Positions 11,105 through 21,962 of a stretch of DNA of 64,000 nucleotides are shown in pieces. Origin of the DNA: Cannabis sativa (lineage: Eukaryota; Streptophyta; Magnoliopsida; Rosales; Cannabaceae); assembly GCF_029168945.1 (NCBI RefSeq), contig NC_083602.1, positions 26,213,323-26,277,322 of the forward strand, read 5' to 3'. Under the pieces are notes generated by a model. That model was not told where the DNA came from. It was given only the letters and a program-made list of their open reading frames with translations, and searched no databases. Both the position numbers and the translations under genes were made by a program. Every line of letters starts with the position of its first letter. Positions within the stretch are counted from its first letter, which is position 1.

Positions 11105-12905
11105 TGTTGGGTTTTATGCCCTAAATAAAACTCATTTCAATATAATCAGATTTACTTATTAATATAGATCAGAAATAACATTTAATGTTGCATGGTTCAC
11201 ATGATTTATTTCATGATTATATGTACATAATGTATGAATTCATCTGAAACCCTTTTCACATACTTGATCCTGTTTATTGTGTTGTCAACATATTGGAAAG
11301 TAAACATGACTATGTGAATAAAGTTTCCTAGATTTATCAGACACAAGGTTTTATTGATATGATAATCTACGACAGAGTTTACTTGCATTTGGAGAAATGC
11401 TATGTTCTTTCCAGAGCATTGGTTAAATTAAAGCTCAGGTTGGATGCATGGAGTATGCATCAGAAGGGACCGATATTGAACTTTGACTTAGATTTATTAA
11501 ACTTACCGTAAAATCTATTCAAGTCAATATCGCCTAGTTGATCCTAGATCAAATGATCTTAATCCTGTTATGATTAGGCTCAATCTTAAGAGGTTATTCG
11601 TGTTCTTTGATTTGTTAGTTAAGCCTACTTTTGGGTCAGGGTGATACGTACATTTTGGGAACATGGTAGTGCAATTGAGTGGGAGCGCTAACATAAACAT
11701 GGAATCTATAGCTTCTATCTGGCGAATAGTAAGTAAAGGATGATCTCCTTCGAGCTTGACCAAACGAAAATAAATGGTTGAGTACTCATTTCACATAAGC
11801 TGAAATATCATTTATACCGGGTTAAGTATTTTAAGGAATAAATACATTGTAGGGTGTAACGGTAATCTAATCCCTTTACAGTGTAGATCATTCATATAGA
11901 GGATCATTGATCAAATTAGGATTATAACAATGGATAACTAATGATGTGTCTATATGGTGGAACATATAGAGCATTCTATATACTGAGAGTGCAATTCTAA
12001 GTTCTATGCGTGGATTCAACAAAGAATTAATAAGTCAGTGAATTTAGGTAATAAATTCTTGATCTGCTTATTGGAAGCTTGGTTATATAGACTCATGGTC
12101 CCCCCACTAGTTGAGATAATATTGTTTGTAAGACTCATATAATTGGTTTTGATTAATCAATTATAATTCTCAAATTAGACTATGTCTATTTGTGAATTTT
12201 CACTAACTAAGGGCGAAATTGTAAAGAAAGAGTTTTAGGGGCATATTTGTTAATTATGATACTTTGTATGGTTCAATTAATAAATATGATAAATGAAAAT
12301 ATTATTTAATAATTATTTATAGTTATTAAATATTTAGAATTGGCATTTAAATGGTTGAATTAGAAAATTTGCGCTTTTGAGAAAATCAGATGCAGAAAAG
12401 ATAAAACTCCAAAATTGTAAAAAGTGAGGCCCAAATCCACATTGCATGGTCGGCCACTTTTATAGGAATTATCCTCTGATATTTTCATTATCTTAATGCC
12501 AAATAATTCAAACCTAACCCTAGTGGAATGCTATAAATAGATAGTGAAGGCTTTAGGAAATTTACACTTAACTTTCACACTTTTCATTCAGAAAAACCTG
12601 AGCCTCTCTCTCTATTCTTGGTCGATCACTCTCTCTCTCTCTTCTTCCTTAAGATTTCGAAATAATTAGTGATTAGAGTAGTGCCCACACACAGCAAGTG
12701 ATACCTCAATCATAGTGAGGAAGATCGTGAAGAAAGACATTCAACAAGAAGGAGTTTCAGCACTAAAGAATCAGAGAAAGTGATCCAGGTTCAGATATTG
12801 ATAATGCTCTGCTATAGAAAGGAATCAAGGGCTAGATATCTGAACGGAAGGAGTCATATTATTCCGCTGCACCCAATGTAAGGTTTACTAAAATAATTTC
12901 CAACA
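11105..12905 (+). repeat. 3' LTR of copia A (Angela-like)
   Basis: The LTR runs from TGTTGG to CCAACA (1801 bp), perfect 6-bp inverted ends, after a purine tract (gtgggag). A TATA box (TATAAATAG) lies at 12532-12540. It is homologous to the inverted LTR at 27716-29589 and to a partial copy at 35639-36224; the shared ends include tgccctaaataaaactc at the start and a gtaaggtttact-type stretch near the end. The length fits Angela-type copia LTRs. Confidence 0.88.
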
Positions 12906-13532
12906 GCTATCCCTTGTCTCAACTGAGGTGAATCTAATCAGAAAGATGCCATATGAGATGAGCCCAACTTTATCCACTTTTTCCTTCCATATTCTTCTAG
13001 CAAATCCCTCAAGAACATCCAGTGGAGGGTTTGCACCGAACACATAACAGACAATAGCAGAATTCCAATATGCAATTTCCCCCTCAATATCATCCATTGT
13101 GACCTTTACAATTACTTTCTCATTTTCAGGTTTCTGTTTCTCAGTCGAAGCTTCCTGAAATGAATTATCTAACGACCTAATAACAGAATCAGACCTAAGA
13201 ATGGGAGGAACAGGGGAATTACCTTTCAAGATATCCCTACTGCGGCTATGTTTTGCTTCCAGGAAGTGAGCGAAGTCACTGCGAATGTCATCTTGCCTCT
13301 GCAATTCACGAAGCAAAGATCGGGGTGAGAGAGCCTGAAGTTGTTCAAAGTCTGGTTCGTGTTTATCATCTTCTACGTCAGTGAAATCGATGGGTTCAAT
13401 TCTTAAAATTGCATCCATCGACTTGGTTTTCTTGACATCTCCAGACGAGGATGGACCTCGTTTCTTCACAGGTTTCTGGTTCTTCGAAGTAGATGCTAGT
13501 TTTCCATGATTCTTGGACCTCGTTTTTGCCAT
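12906..13532 (-). pseudogene. LINE ORF1 fragment with DUF4283-like domain
   Basis: The 5' part of an ORF read from ATG at 13532. The first 60 residues are basic and Ser-rich (MAKTRSKNHGKLASTSKN), followed by an acidic linker. From about residue 140 a DUF4283-like domain is visible (CYVFGANPPLDVLEGFARRIW, then GIFLIRFTSVETRD). In plants this domain is typical of ORF1-like proteins of LINE retrotransposons. The ORF is cut by the copia A LTR at 12905/12906; the remaining open codons past that point belong to the LTR. No zinc knuckle or ORF2 is seen nearby. Confidence 0.75.
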
Positions 13533-13599
13533 GGTGCCAGCTCGGGAGCTGCGAGAGCAAGAAACAGAGAAAACTCTATTGTGTATTATTTTGAAATTT
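13533..13599. other. Short leader upstream of the LINE ORF1 start
   Basis: Sixty-seven bases between the ORF1 start and the Tekay-like LTR fragment. It probably belongs to the LINE 5' leader. Nothing else is visible. Confidence 0.4.
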
Positions 13600-13878
13600 A
13601 GATAACATAAATATTACATATATGTGAATGTATGCTTGTGTTAAATGTTACACTACTAACACTAATTATTTGTATGGATTTAAGGGTGTTAGTATAGTGT
13701 AGATTTTAGAATAGTTATAGTGTTACCAACACGAGTATCAAGGAGTACGTCGTGCATGTGGTACAACACTTATTAACTTCTGGGGGTACAATAATGACTC
13801 TACCAACACGAGTACAGGGTTGGTACTTTAGTGCATTTGGTACAGTGGTCGTACTTCCCTTAAGAACGTTCTTAACCA
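13600..13878 (+). repeat. Tekay-like LTR fragment
   Basis: Collinear with 31310-31575 in the Tekay-like LTR downstream: both share gttaccaacacgagta, tacgtcgtgcatgtggtac, gcatttggtacagtggtc and cttaagaacgttctta in the same order. It breaks off at about 13878, where Cassandra sequence begins within its 5S-like part. Neither LTR end is present, so this is a fragment left by recombination or deletion. Confidence 0.8.
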
Positions 13879-14573
13879 TTTGGGGATGGGTGACCTCCTG
13901 GGAAGTTTTCCCAGGAAGCGTGCGAGTGAGGACAAAGCACGCAAGAAACACTCGTGTTGGTTAGTAGGGTCAGTCGTTAGTCCATGAAGCAGCTAGAGTG
14001 ACGTACTCGTGCATAAGAGCCATTCATTCTGTGGGTGTGAGGACCCAATAGAGGCTTGAAGCGGGGATGTTACAAATGGTATCAGAGCCTTGACCCAGCC
14101 GGAAGTGTGGTCAATGAGGACGTCGGACCCCGTAAGGTGATTGTGACAGTTAGTAGTCCTGTGATCCGTAAGGGGAAATGCCGGGTAAGCTGTGCAATCC
14201 CCCATCGCCTGGGGAATGTCAAGTGGGATGATTCTAAGACTATAAAGGTATGGGACTACATAGTTGAAGAGAGCTCAAATAGATTGATTGGTACTACCTA
14301 TATCAATAAGGTGCTTCTTGTTTTTCGGTAGCCCATCACGAAAGAACTCCACAGTTAAGCGTGCTTGACCTGGAGCAATTTTAGGATGGGTGACCTCTTG
14401 GGAAGTTTTCCCAGGAAGCGTGCGAGTGAGGACAAAATATGCTGGAAACACTCGTGTTGGTCTCTAGGGCCAGTCATCAGTCCATGAAGTAGCCAGAGTG
14501 ACGTACTCGTGTATAAGAGCCATCATTCCGTGGGTGTGAGGACCCAATGGAAGCTGGCAGCGGGGACGTTACA
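13879..14573 (+). mobile_element. Cassandra TRIM, 5'-truncated
   Basis: Cassandra elements are short non-autonomous retrotransposons whose LTRs carry 5S rRNA-like sequence. This copy has a truncated 5' LTR (13879-14074), a 67-bp internal domain beginning with a Met-tRNA primer site at 14078-14090 (tggtatcagagcc), and a full 3' LTR of 432 bp (14142-14573, TGTGACAG to GTTACA). It matches the intact inverted copy at 53250-54190. The 5' LTR is missing everything before the second half of the 5S-like segment, where a Tekay-like fragment is fused. The element has no coding capacity. Confidence 0.9.
14311..14420 (+). other. 5S rRNA-like segment in Cassandra 3' LTR
   Basis: The words gaactccacagttaagcgtgc and ggatgggtgacctcttggga are hallmarks of plant 5S rRNA, including the internal pol III promoter part. 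The flanks and the middle differ from a real 5S gene, and the position inside an LTR with TGT...ACA ends identifies it as the Cassandra LTR domain. The truncated 5' LTR keeps only the last portion (13885-13920). Confidence 0.85.
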
Positions 14574-16388
14574 TAATGGGTCGTCATCAATACCGTCACC
14601 AACAACCATATTGATTTCACCATCCAAGTCATAACGAGATGGTTTAGTAGAAACCCTCCAACTACGACGAGGAGCGGTGACCTTCTGAACAGGAACTTTA
14701 GTGGTAGTTTTCTCAGTTGTAATATCAGGTGTTGTTTCAACTGAGGGACTGGGATTATCCTCAACTTGAGTAGAAGAGGATGGAACATCAGAAGGTGTTA
14801 TACCTGAAAGCATTTCCTCCAATACTACTTTGCTTTGTGGTTTGAAATTCTTAATATAGTCATCTTCAAGGAAAGTGGCATTTGTGGAAACAAACACTTT
14901 TTCACCCTTGCGACTATAAAATAGTCCACCCCTAATCTCTTTAGAATTTTCAACAAACATGCAAACCTCAGTTCGCTTTTCAAGTTTTCCGTCTTTCTTT
15001 CTTAAGACATGATCAGGGCACCCCCAGATTCTATAATGGCATAAACTAGGTGTACGACCATTCCATAATTCTAAAGGTGTCTTAGGGACTGATTTAGATG
15101 GAACAACATTTAAAATGTCGGTCGCCATCTGAATTGCATATCCCCAGAAGGACGTAGGTAGAGTTGAGTAGCTAAGCATGGACCTAACCAATTCCAAAAG
15201 CGTGCGATTTTTTCTTTCTGCAACTCCATTTTACTGTGGAGTGCTAGGGGCAGTCAATTGGGATTCAATGCCAAGTTCAATTAAATGATCTTTGAACTGC
15301 ATATCCATATATTCTCCACCCCTATCAATTCGCAAGATCTTTAAGGTTTTACCCAATTGGTTTTGAGCCAACGCTAGAAATTCCTAAAACTTTTCAAATA
15401 TTTCAGATTTCTTATGCACAATGTAAATATGACCATATCTAGAGTAATCGTCAATGAAAGTGATAAAGTACTCATAACCACCTCTAGCTTTGACATTCAG
15501 TGGTCCACAAAGATCTGAATGTACTATGCCTAGTGGTTCTTTGGCACGCTCTCCCTTTGCAGAGAAAGAACGTTTTGTCATTTTGCCTTCTAGGCAAGAT
15601 TCACAAACTGGTAATTCACCTAAGGTGACATTTTTCAATGGACCACCTTTGGTTAATCTATGAAGTCTATCATAGCCTATATGACCAAGACGTAAGTGCC
15701 ATAGATATGTTTCGTCTTCATTATCGATCTTTTGCTTTTTATGGTTTCTAGGTTTAGCTACTTTAAACAGTTCGTTATGAAGCGCAAATGGTTCGTCTGG
15801 TCTTAGAACATAAAGCCCTTGTTCCATAGATGCAACACAAATTTGAATGTCATTTCGAGAAATGGTAGAACTAGAACTCGTAAAATCTAATTTGTATTTT
15901 TGCAATTGTAAGCATGAAACAAAAATCAAGTTTCTACTGAAATTTTGAATGAATAAGACATTTTCTAATTCCAAAATTCTGTTCTGACACTTGAGTTTGG
16001 ATTTTCCTCAACCTCTAATCGATACCATTTCGCCATTACCAACTTTAAGTTTCAACTCTCCGGATTTCAAATAATTCCAGTTTTCAAGCAATTGCGATGA
16101 ACAACTGACATGGTTTGTATATCCAGAATCAAGAATCCAGATGGATTTATCATTCTCTAAAACACATGATTCAAAAACTAAAGCATCATTGCTTACCCGT
16201 TTTTGGATTGTTCTTATTGTTGGTTCAATCTGTTGGGAAGGATAATCTGACGAAGTGGAATCACTTTCTCTATTCTTCTCAACTGAGCTTGAAGAAGTAG
16301 GTTTATCGGAGCTATGAACTCTTTGCTCTTCAGATTGAACAATTCCCAGCTTAGCTGCTTTCTGGAACTTCATGTTCATCATGAGCAA
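14574..16388 (-). pseudogene. Copia B gag/protease-integrase region, broken
   Basis: Reading down from 16388, a protease-like motif ILDSGYTNHVS is seen near 16130 (DSG active-site triplet), then GAG-pre-integrase LWHLRLGHIGYDRL with CESCLEGKMTKR (near 15700-15590), and the integrase core: Asp in VHSDLCGP, an Asp-containing LRIDRGGEY segment, and Glu in NGVAERKNRT. A conserved RIWGCPDHV segment and the linker rich in Ser, Thr and Pro follow, ending abruptly at GDGIDDDP where Cassandra begins at 14573. In-frame stops interrupt the core after FEKF (15384) and just before NGVAER (about 15230). The residues and the 1.8-kb LTR suggest the Angela lineage. Confidence 0.85.
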
Positions 16389-16624
16389 GTGTGAAGTGTT
16401 ACTCTAACCAGGAGTCTTCTTCACACCTTCAAGTTCATTCCTAAAGGCATATTCTAGATGAGTGTTGCGATGTGGGTTGTACATTTTTGACACTACAAAT
16501 ATCAATAAACAGAAGTAAATCATTTGGTTCAATAAATTTATACACATGTTCAGAAAATAACGAGTAAGCGGATATGTTTGCAAAAATACCAAAAACTAAA
16601 CATATTTATTACTTTCCAAGATTT
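16389..16624 (-). other. Copia B gag-side remnant, not resolved
   Basis: Between the leader block and the protease piece. Only short frames occur (for example 62 codons ending at 16404), and they show no gag motif I can recognise. A typical copia gag domain seems to be absent or degraded here. Confidence 0.35.
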
Positions 16625-16960
16625 CCAACATAATGAAATACAGTGTCCCGTTAGGCGAGAGTCAAAGATAACATTAGTTGAATAGAGTAGTCAGCTCATC
16701 TAAAATGGATACTATTTTAGCAACCTTTTATTCGATCAAAATGAGAATCCAATGCTGTCCCGGTAGGCGAGAGTCCAGGTTATTCTCATTTTATGAGCTT
16801 CCACCATTGTTTCATGTTCTGTAAGTTTATCTCTAAGTAGTCATCGTAGGGGAGAGTCTAATAGAGACGAAAACTTACAAAACACTTATCATATGAGATC
16901 TTACGGTGTTAAATGCTTTCAACGAATAACCATCCATAAGGGGGACGAAGTCAAGCGTCT
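16625..16960 (-). repeat. Leader block of copia B (inverted copy of 7884-8290)
   Basis: It contains the reverse of the same phrases as copia A (tcccggtaggcgagagtc, ggggagagtctaatagag, catccataagggggacgaag). It stops at the Athila-like insertion point; the rest of the block resumes at 25205. Confidence 0.75.
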
Positions 16961-18535
16961 TGATAACTTTATGAAAATAGAGTTATTTATATCTTTTTGG
17001 GCATTAACTTAGCTTTGTTCTCAAGTATTTTTAGTTTATTTTAGTGACTTTTATTTGGTTTGATTTAGTTTTGCATAAATATTAATTTTAGTATTTTTAG
17101 ATTAAATTTTAATTAATTTTGTAATGTTTTATCAATTTAGTTTAGTTTCCCATTTTATAAGTGTTATATTCAATGTTGTGTATTTTTGTAAAAAGATTAA
17201 ATGTACATTTTTGACTTATTATCCAAATTGAGAGAAATGATATTAAAGTCCATAAACTTACTAAAGCCCAAATACTTTACACTTAATTCACTAATGGATG
17301 TTATGTTTATTTGGGCCTTACTTTACTAGTTGAAAAGTAAGAAAAAAAAATTGAGAAAAGACAAATGAAAATGATGGGCTGATCATTATTTTTCTTTGAC
17401 ATAATTAAAGGGTTTTTTGGAATTTGATGGAGTGTAAAGACCGCTTAGTTAATTTGGAAATTATCAGTTAATTATGAAATTATTTATAGCTATTTAAATA
17501 ATTTATTACTGTTATTTATGGAATTCAGAAATGCATGGTTATGTTATTCAGTAGTTTTCATATTTTGCATTTCCGGTGCCCGGTATTTTGGAACTCGGCG
17601 TTTGGCTCAGTAGAAATCACAACTTAGTATGTTAGTAGTTTGGGAACGGGTTTTAGACATTGGGAATGTCGGGAATGGCCGGGAATTTAGAATTTCCCAA
17701 AAATACCCCCTTTAGTATGATTTATGTGGTTTTATGGTGGAGGGGCAAAATGGTCTTTTTGCCCCATTAGTGTTTTGTCTTATGTGAGTTATTAAATGGA
17801 ATAAATGTTTAATTTAATGGATTATTTATGGCTGAAATGAAATAGTATATGTGACTTGTTTTCATTTATTCATTTTTCACAAAAAACACAAAGTTAGAAA
17901 GTTAGAAATTTTAAAGGAAAAGCTCTCTTTTCCTCTCCATTTCGGCTGGGTATTTGGGATTCAAAGGCTGGGTTTTTCAAGCTTGATTCATCACATCTTT
18001 GGGAACTCTTGATTGTGGTATGTATTTCTTATTTGTCTTTCTTTGTTTTCTTGAAAAAATGATGAATTATGGAGTGAAATGCATGCTTTTTGATGTTGTT
18101 GTTGCTGCTTGTGATTGTTGTTGTTTTTATGTTTAAAATGTTGAATTAATTATGTTTAGTTAGGTTGAAATGCATGCTAGTTGTTCTTGCTTGAGTTGGT
18201 TAATTTACTTGTTAAGAAGCTAAGGTTTTCAAGTAAAAAAATTGAGAAATTGGTGGCTGTAGTTATTGCATGAATTAGGTTTTGTTTTCTGCAGTGTTTC
18301 TATGCTTGATTATGTGATTCTAAGCTAGCTTTGAGGCTTGTGAGTGAGCTTTAGCCAAGTTTGAGTTTTAACTCAAAGCTTGGAGCTCACATGGTGATTT
18401 TTGTTTCTGAGTATTCTTGGTTGTTTTGAGGCCTTAGAAATATTCTAGGGAAGGTTTAGAACAGGTCTGGAAAATTTGAATCAATTTGGGGTTGAATTGG
18501 TCGAGTTATGAGAATTTGATGTTGCTGCCTGCGAG

Positions 18536-18640
18536 GAACCGGAATTCCGGTTGTGCATCCGGAATTCCGGATGGGGGTCCTGAATTTCCCAGAACCGGAA
18601 TTCCGGTTGGGCAACCGGTCTACCGGTTGGGGAATTTTCA
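18536..18640 (+). repeat. Cluster of CCGG palindromes in LTR leader
   Basis: Within about 100 bp the sequence ccggaattccgg (12-bp perfect palindrome) occurs three times in forms such as accggaattccggtt, followed by an accggtctaccggt copy. An equivalent cluster occurs at 31001-31105 in the other Tekay-like LTR. It lies upstream of a conserved segment with tcgatag and gaccggcacac. Confidence 0.8.
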
Positions 18641-18954
18641 GAACCCGTGTTTTTCCTCGTTTTTATGTTTTAAGGGGTATTGCCATGCTTTTTATCGATA
18701 GGGAAACTTTCAGTTCCTAGTTTTAGTCCCCGGGAAGTGATTTAGCGTGTCACTTATAGCGTTGTGATTTTTATGGTTTAGGAGCCAGTAATCCGCCGCT
18801 CAGCTAAAGTTCCAGTCAGGTTGACCGGCACACCTGAGTTCGGAATCCAGGTAAGATTAGTATAACAGTATGCATATGTAGATTACATGTTTAGCGAGCA
18901 TGTAGGAAGCCTATTAGATTACATTAGTTGTATGTTGGCTTCGAACCATCCAAC

Positions 18955-19318
18955 CCTGTCACGTCGGTACAGGCTGGAGTATGACCGACGGCGGAGTATG
19001 ACCAGGTTCGGCCGATCGAGGTGACACTTGGTTGGTGGTTCCGTACTATTGACGTATCCCGTCGGTACAGCCGGAGTATGACCAGCGGCGGAGTATGGCC
19101 CGGTTCGGCCGTCGGGAGGATATAGTAACACGTCGGTACAGGCTGGAGTATGACCAGCAGCCGGAGTATGACCGGTTCGACCGATCAGGTTGTTACGTGT
19201 CAATAGTACCGTCCCTATGAACGTTCAGAACTCAGAACCATGTTGGACATGGCAGTAGTGGCTCAGTACCGTGTTGGACACGGCAGTAGCGGGACTCGCA
19301 TCGTGTTGGACACGGCGA
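18955..19318 (+). repeat. Two GC-rich tandem repeat blocks in the solo LTR
   Basis: Block one (18955-19200) has three imperfect copies of a unit with cgtcggtacaggctggagtatgac-type sequence (period 85-110 bp), each ending in ggttcggccg-like words; the unit can pair with itself (ccgtcgg with ccgacgg). Block two (19238-19318) has three copies of a unit around gtgttggacacggcagtag, period about 30-38 bp. Similar positions in related LTRs here hold different repeat sequences. Confidence 0.75.
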
Positions 19319-20714
19319 TTAGAATTATGTATGAGTATTATTATGCTTTTCTTGCGAGTACGTCGACTCACAGTTCTACGTTATGTGTAGGTAAAGGCAA
19401 GGCTAAAGCTGATGGACCGTGAGCGAGCTTGAGAAGATTGTACATGTCGGGGCGGTTAGGTCTGGAGCGTACGATCATCGGGACAGCGAGGCTGATTTTT
19501 TTGTAACTGGTCGTTAGACGACCTTTATTTTATGTAACAGTTAAACAGTTAAATCTTTTTGTAAATGATTTTATAATCGGGATCCCGAGTCTTTTGTAAT
19601 ATTGTCTATAAGTTTAATTAAAAAGCAAAATTTTAATTAATCACGTTTTTCCATAAACCTCGTTGATTAGCAACGAGCTGCACAGTACGTTTAAAAATCA
19701 CGTAATACGCCTATGGTAGTTAGGGTGTTACATGGAGGCTTTGATTTATATATGTATATGGTAAAAAGAGGTAAGAGAGGAGAATTACATTGGAAGAGGC
19801 GGCTGGTCTACTCCAATAAAAAGAAGAAAATGAAGAAAAAGAAGAAAAAAGAAAAAGAGAAAAAGAGAGTTTTATTTAGGGTTTTAATTTAGCATTTTAT
19901 TTTGGAGATTTGCAAAAATCAAGAGGAAGAAGAAGAGGATTTTGGCAAAGAAAGCTTGGAGTATTGTGACAACTCCAATATGAGTTTTTCTTTTCATTCT
20001 TCTCTTATTTAGAATTTTGTAATTTTTGCACAATCTATTATGAGTTAATTTTTCTTTTGCTAGAATTATTTTATTGACTTGAATTGTGATTTGATATTTT
20101 ATTGATATGTTTTAGTGAATTGATTTTGTTCATTTAAGAGTGTTTATTGTGCAATTGCTTACTTTTGCTTGATCACCATTAGTAAGTAGTAGCTAATCTT
20201 GATTTTGGAAAAAATACAGTTAGTGAAATTGCTTGAATGATGCATGAATATCACCTTGAAAAAGTGTGATTGTAAATGGCATAGAAATATGTTATTTACC
20301 ATGTATGACTTGAAGGAATTGTGCTTAAATTGGTATTCTTAAAATTAATTGGGCATAGGAATATGCTAATTAATTAGAGAATCAAACCATAAATACTTTG
20401 GAAAAAGGATTATGACATTTTAAATTCCTAGTTGACATCATCAATTTACAACAATACTCATTTGCACCATTATATCAACTTTGCATTTTTAGGCCAATTT
20501 AATAGTTCTAGCCTCTTTTTCTCACAGTTTGATTTTGTTAATTTTTACATATTCTCAACACTTTATTTTATTTTTGTTAAAACCATTTGTGAGTAATTAA
20601 TTTTATAAATTAATTTCTAATTTTTAATCCCTGTGGAGATGATACTCGATTTATCACTTTATTACTTGTTACGATTGCGTACACTTGCGTATACAAATTT
20701 TCACAACAAGTTTT

Positions 20715-20732
20715 TGGTGCCGTTGCCGGGGA
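20715..20732 (+). other. Primer binding site of the Athila-like element
   Basis: The 18-mer tggtgccgttgccgggga lies 6 bases after the 5' LTR end. This motif is the common primer site of Athila-type and related gypsy or LARD elements in plants. Confidence 0.85.
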
Positions 20733-20856
20733 TTGATTTAGTGAAATTTAATATTTGGAACTTAATTACTATCAATTTTGTTTTTTTTTTTAGTTTTTTA
20801 TTTGTTCATTCTATTTTATGCTTGTCTTGTTTTGGTTTCTTTTGCAAGGTCTTGAG

Positions 20857-21962
20857 ATGTCTCATCTACAAGTCCTTATGAATTTTGTTCAACATGACTT
20901 GGAATCCTTGTATGAAGCATGGTGGAGATACAAGGCATTTCTGGTGAGGTTTCCATATCATGGGTTGTCCAAAGAGTGTCAATTAGAACTCTTCCTAAAT
21001 GGGTTGAATCCAAGCACACAAAATGGGTAGAAAGAAAAATGGTACCACCAATTTCTACCAACTATCAATCGATGAAGCCTATTGGATGTTGGAAGACATG
21101 GCGGAGTACAATGAGTGGTGTTGTAATTGTCCAAACAAAGACCATGTTTGGGAGGACAACTACAATAATTTGCAGCCAAATTTTTACACTTACACTTAAG
21201 GACCAAATGATGAGATTTTAGAAGATTTACAAGAGTTCAACATAGAAGAAGATCTTCATCAAATGGCTCAATCAAGCTCATTTGAGGTATTGATGATGGA
21301 GTTCATGGCGAAAAATGATGCCTTAATTTAAAGCCAAGCTTCATCCTTGAGGAAATTAGAGAACCAATTTGAGCTTTTGGTGGATGAGTTGCGTGATAAA
21401 TCCCATGAAACTTTGGGTATTGATATGGAAAATTCAAGGGAGAAAGAAGAAAGTGAAAATGTCATTTTGAGGAGTGGTAATGAGTTGGAGATACTTGGGG
21501 AAAATTTTGAGCAATTACAAGAACTCACTTCAATCCAAAGTAGTGAAAAAAAAGATAAGGAAGCAAGCATTCCAAGTTGGTCAACATTTATTGCTGCTCA
21601 TAATGTTGTAGCATTATCACAGCAAAACTGCCCAGTTTTCGAAAAAATTCAGCAAGAGCATTTTTGCATTCCTCAAGTCAAAGAGCTCATGGTAATGGAA
21701 TATTATGTTTACTAAGATCCTTTTTGGCCACCACCTCCTCCTCCACCATTGGCATGGTACATTGGCATCCATCATGTGCATTCATCGAATTCAAGTCAAG
21801 TTGAGCATTTTGCCTTTTCAATTCCAAGCTTAAGGGCATCCACGACAAAGACCCATTTGTGAGGGCATATGCCACTCTCTATGGGCGGAAGCCGCTCTTT
21901 GACGAGTGCTTCTCAAAAATTCAAGCCGACGACTTTAAATCAAGCGCTTCTTGGGAGGCAAC
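20857..21962 (+). pseudogene. Athila-like gag remnant
   Basis: Three recognisable pieces remain. Near 20905-21030 a gag core shows ESLYEAWWRYKAFLVRFPYHG then LFLNGLNPSTQNG before a stop. A short frame change later YQLSIDEAYWMLEDMAEYNEW (about 21057-21117) continues it. At 21341-21500 SLRKLENQFELLVDELRDK and ENVILRSGNELE match the C-terminal gag region of Athila-type elements. After 21780 a DPFVRAYATLYGRKPLFDEC piece leads into ttcttgggaggcaacccaag, a typical Athila phrase. Stops and frame changes separate the pieces, so no full gag is encoded. No pol motif is visible. Confidence 0.75.

Larger units (their letters stand above)
6586..12905 (+). mobile_element. Copia A: Angela-like Ty1/copia retrotransposon, 3' part, degraded
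   Basis: An old copia element read on the plus strand. It begins in the AT-rich internal leader (6586-7880), which matches copia B in inverse orientation (25210-25870), then a conserved block (7884-8290), highly decayed gag-pol relics (about 9150-10900) and a 1.8-kb 3' LTR. The Retand-like element lies at its left edge, so the 5' LTR and start of the leader are beyond the window. The right edge falls inside a LINE ORF1 fragment, with gctat as the likely TSD. Pol carries many stops and frameshifts, so it is a much older insertion than the SIRE-like element at 40-50 kb. Confidence 0.8.
17433..19732 (+). mobile_element. Tekay-like solo LTR nested in the Athila-like 5' LTR
   Basis: A 2300-bp unit running from TGTAAAGACC to GGTGTTACA with a perfect TSD tggag at 17428-17432 and 19733-19737. 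It has no internal region, so it is a solo LTR left by recombination between two LTRs. It resembles the LTR at 30064-31977, which is followed by a Met-tRNA primer site and a chromovirus-type gag; this supports assignment to Ty3/gypsy Tekay-like elements. Inside, it carries a palindromic cluster (18536-18640), then an aggtaag stretch and GC-rich tandem repeats (18955-19200 and 19238-19318). Confidence 0.88.
16961..20708 (+). repeat. 5' LTR of the Athila-like element, split by a solo LTR
   Basis: Outer parts at 16961-17432 and 19733-20708 align base for base, with few changes, to the 3' LTR at 23767-25204. The break is a clean insertion with a 5-bp duplication (tggag). The LTR end, ttttcacaaca, is followed directly by the primer site. 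Confidence 0.9.

Noticed and set aside
13752..14331. Several ORFs over the Tekay fragment and Cassandra
   Set aside because: They are frames through LTR and 5S-like sequence, which is non-coding; the same applies to ORFs at 53098-53808.
14311..14420. A 5S rRNA gene
   Set aside because: Only part of 5S is present and it sits inside LTRs with TGT...ACA ends and a Met-tRNA primer site, as in Cassandra. The same holds for 53413-53516 and 53922-54024.
18919..19422. ORFs in the solo LTR repeats
   Set aside because: They come from GC-rich tandem repeats and change frame between units.
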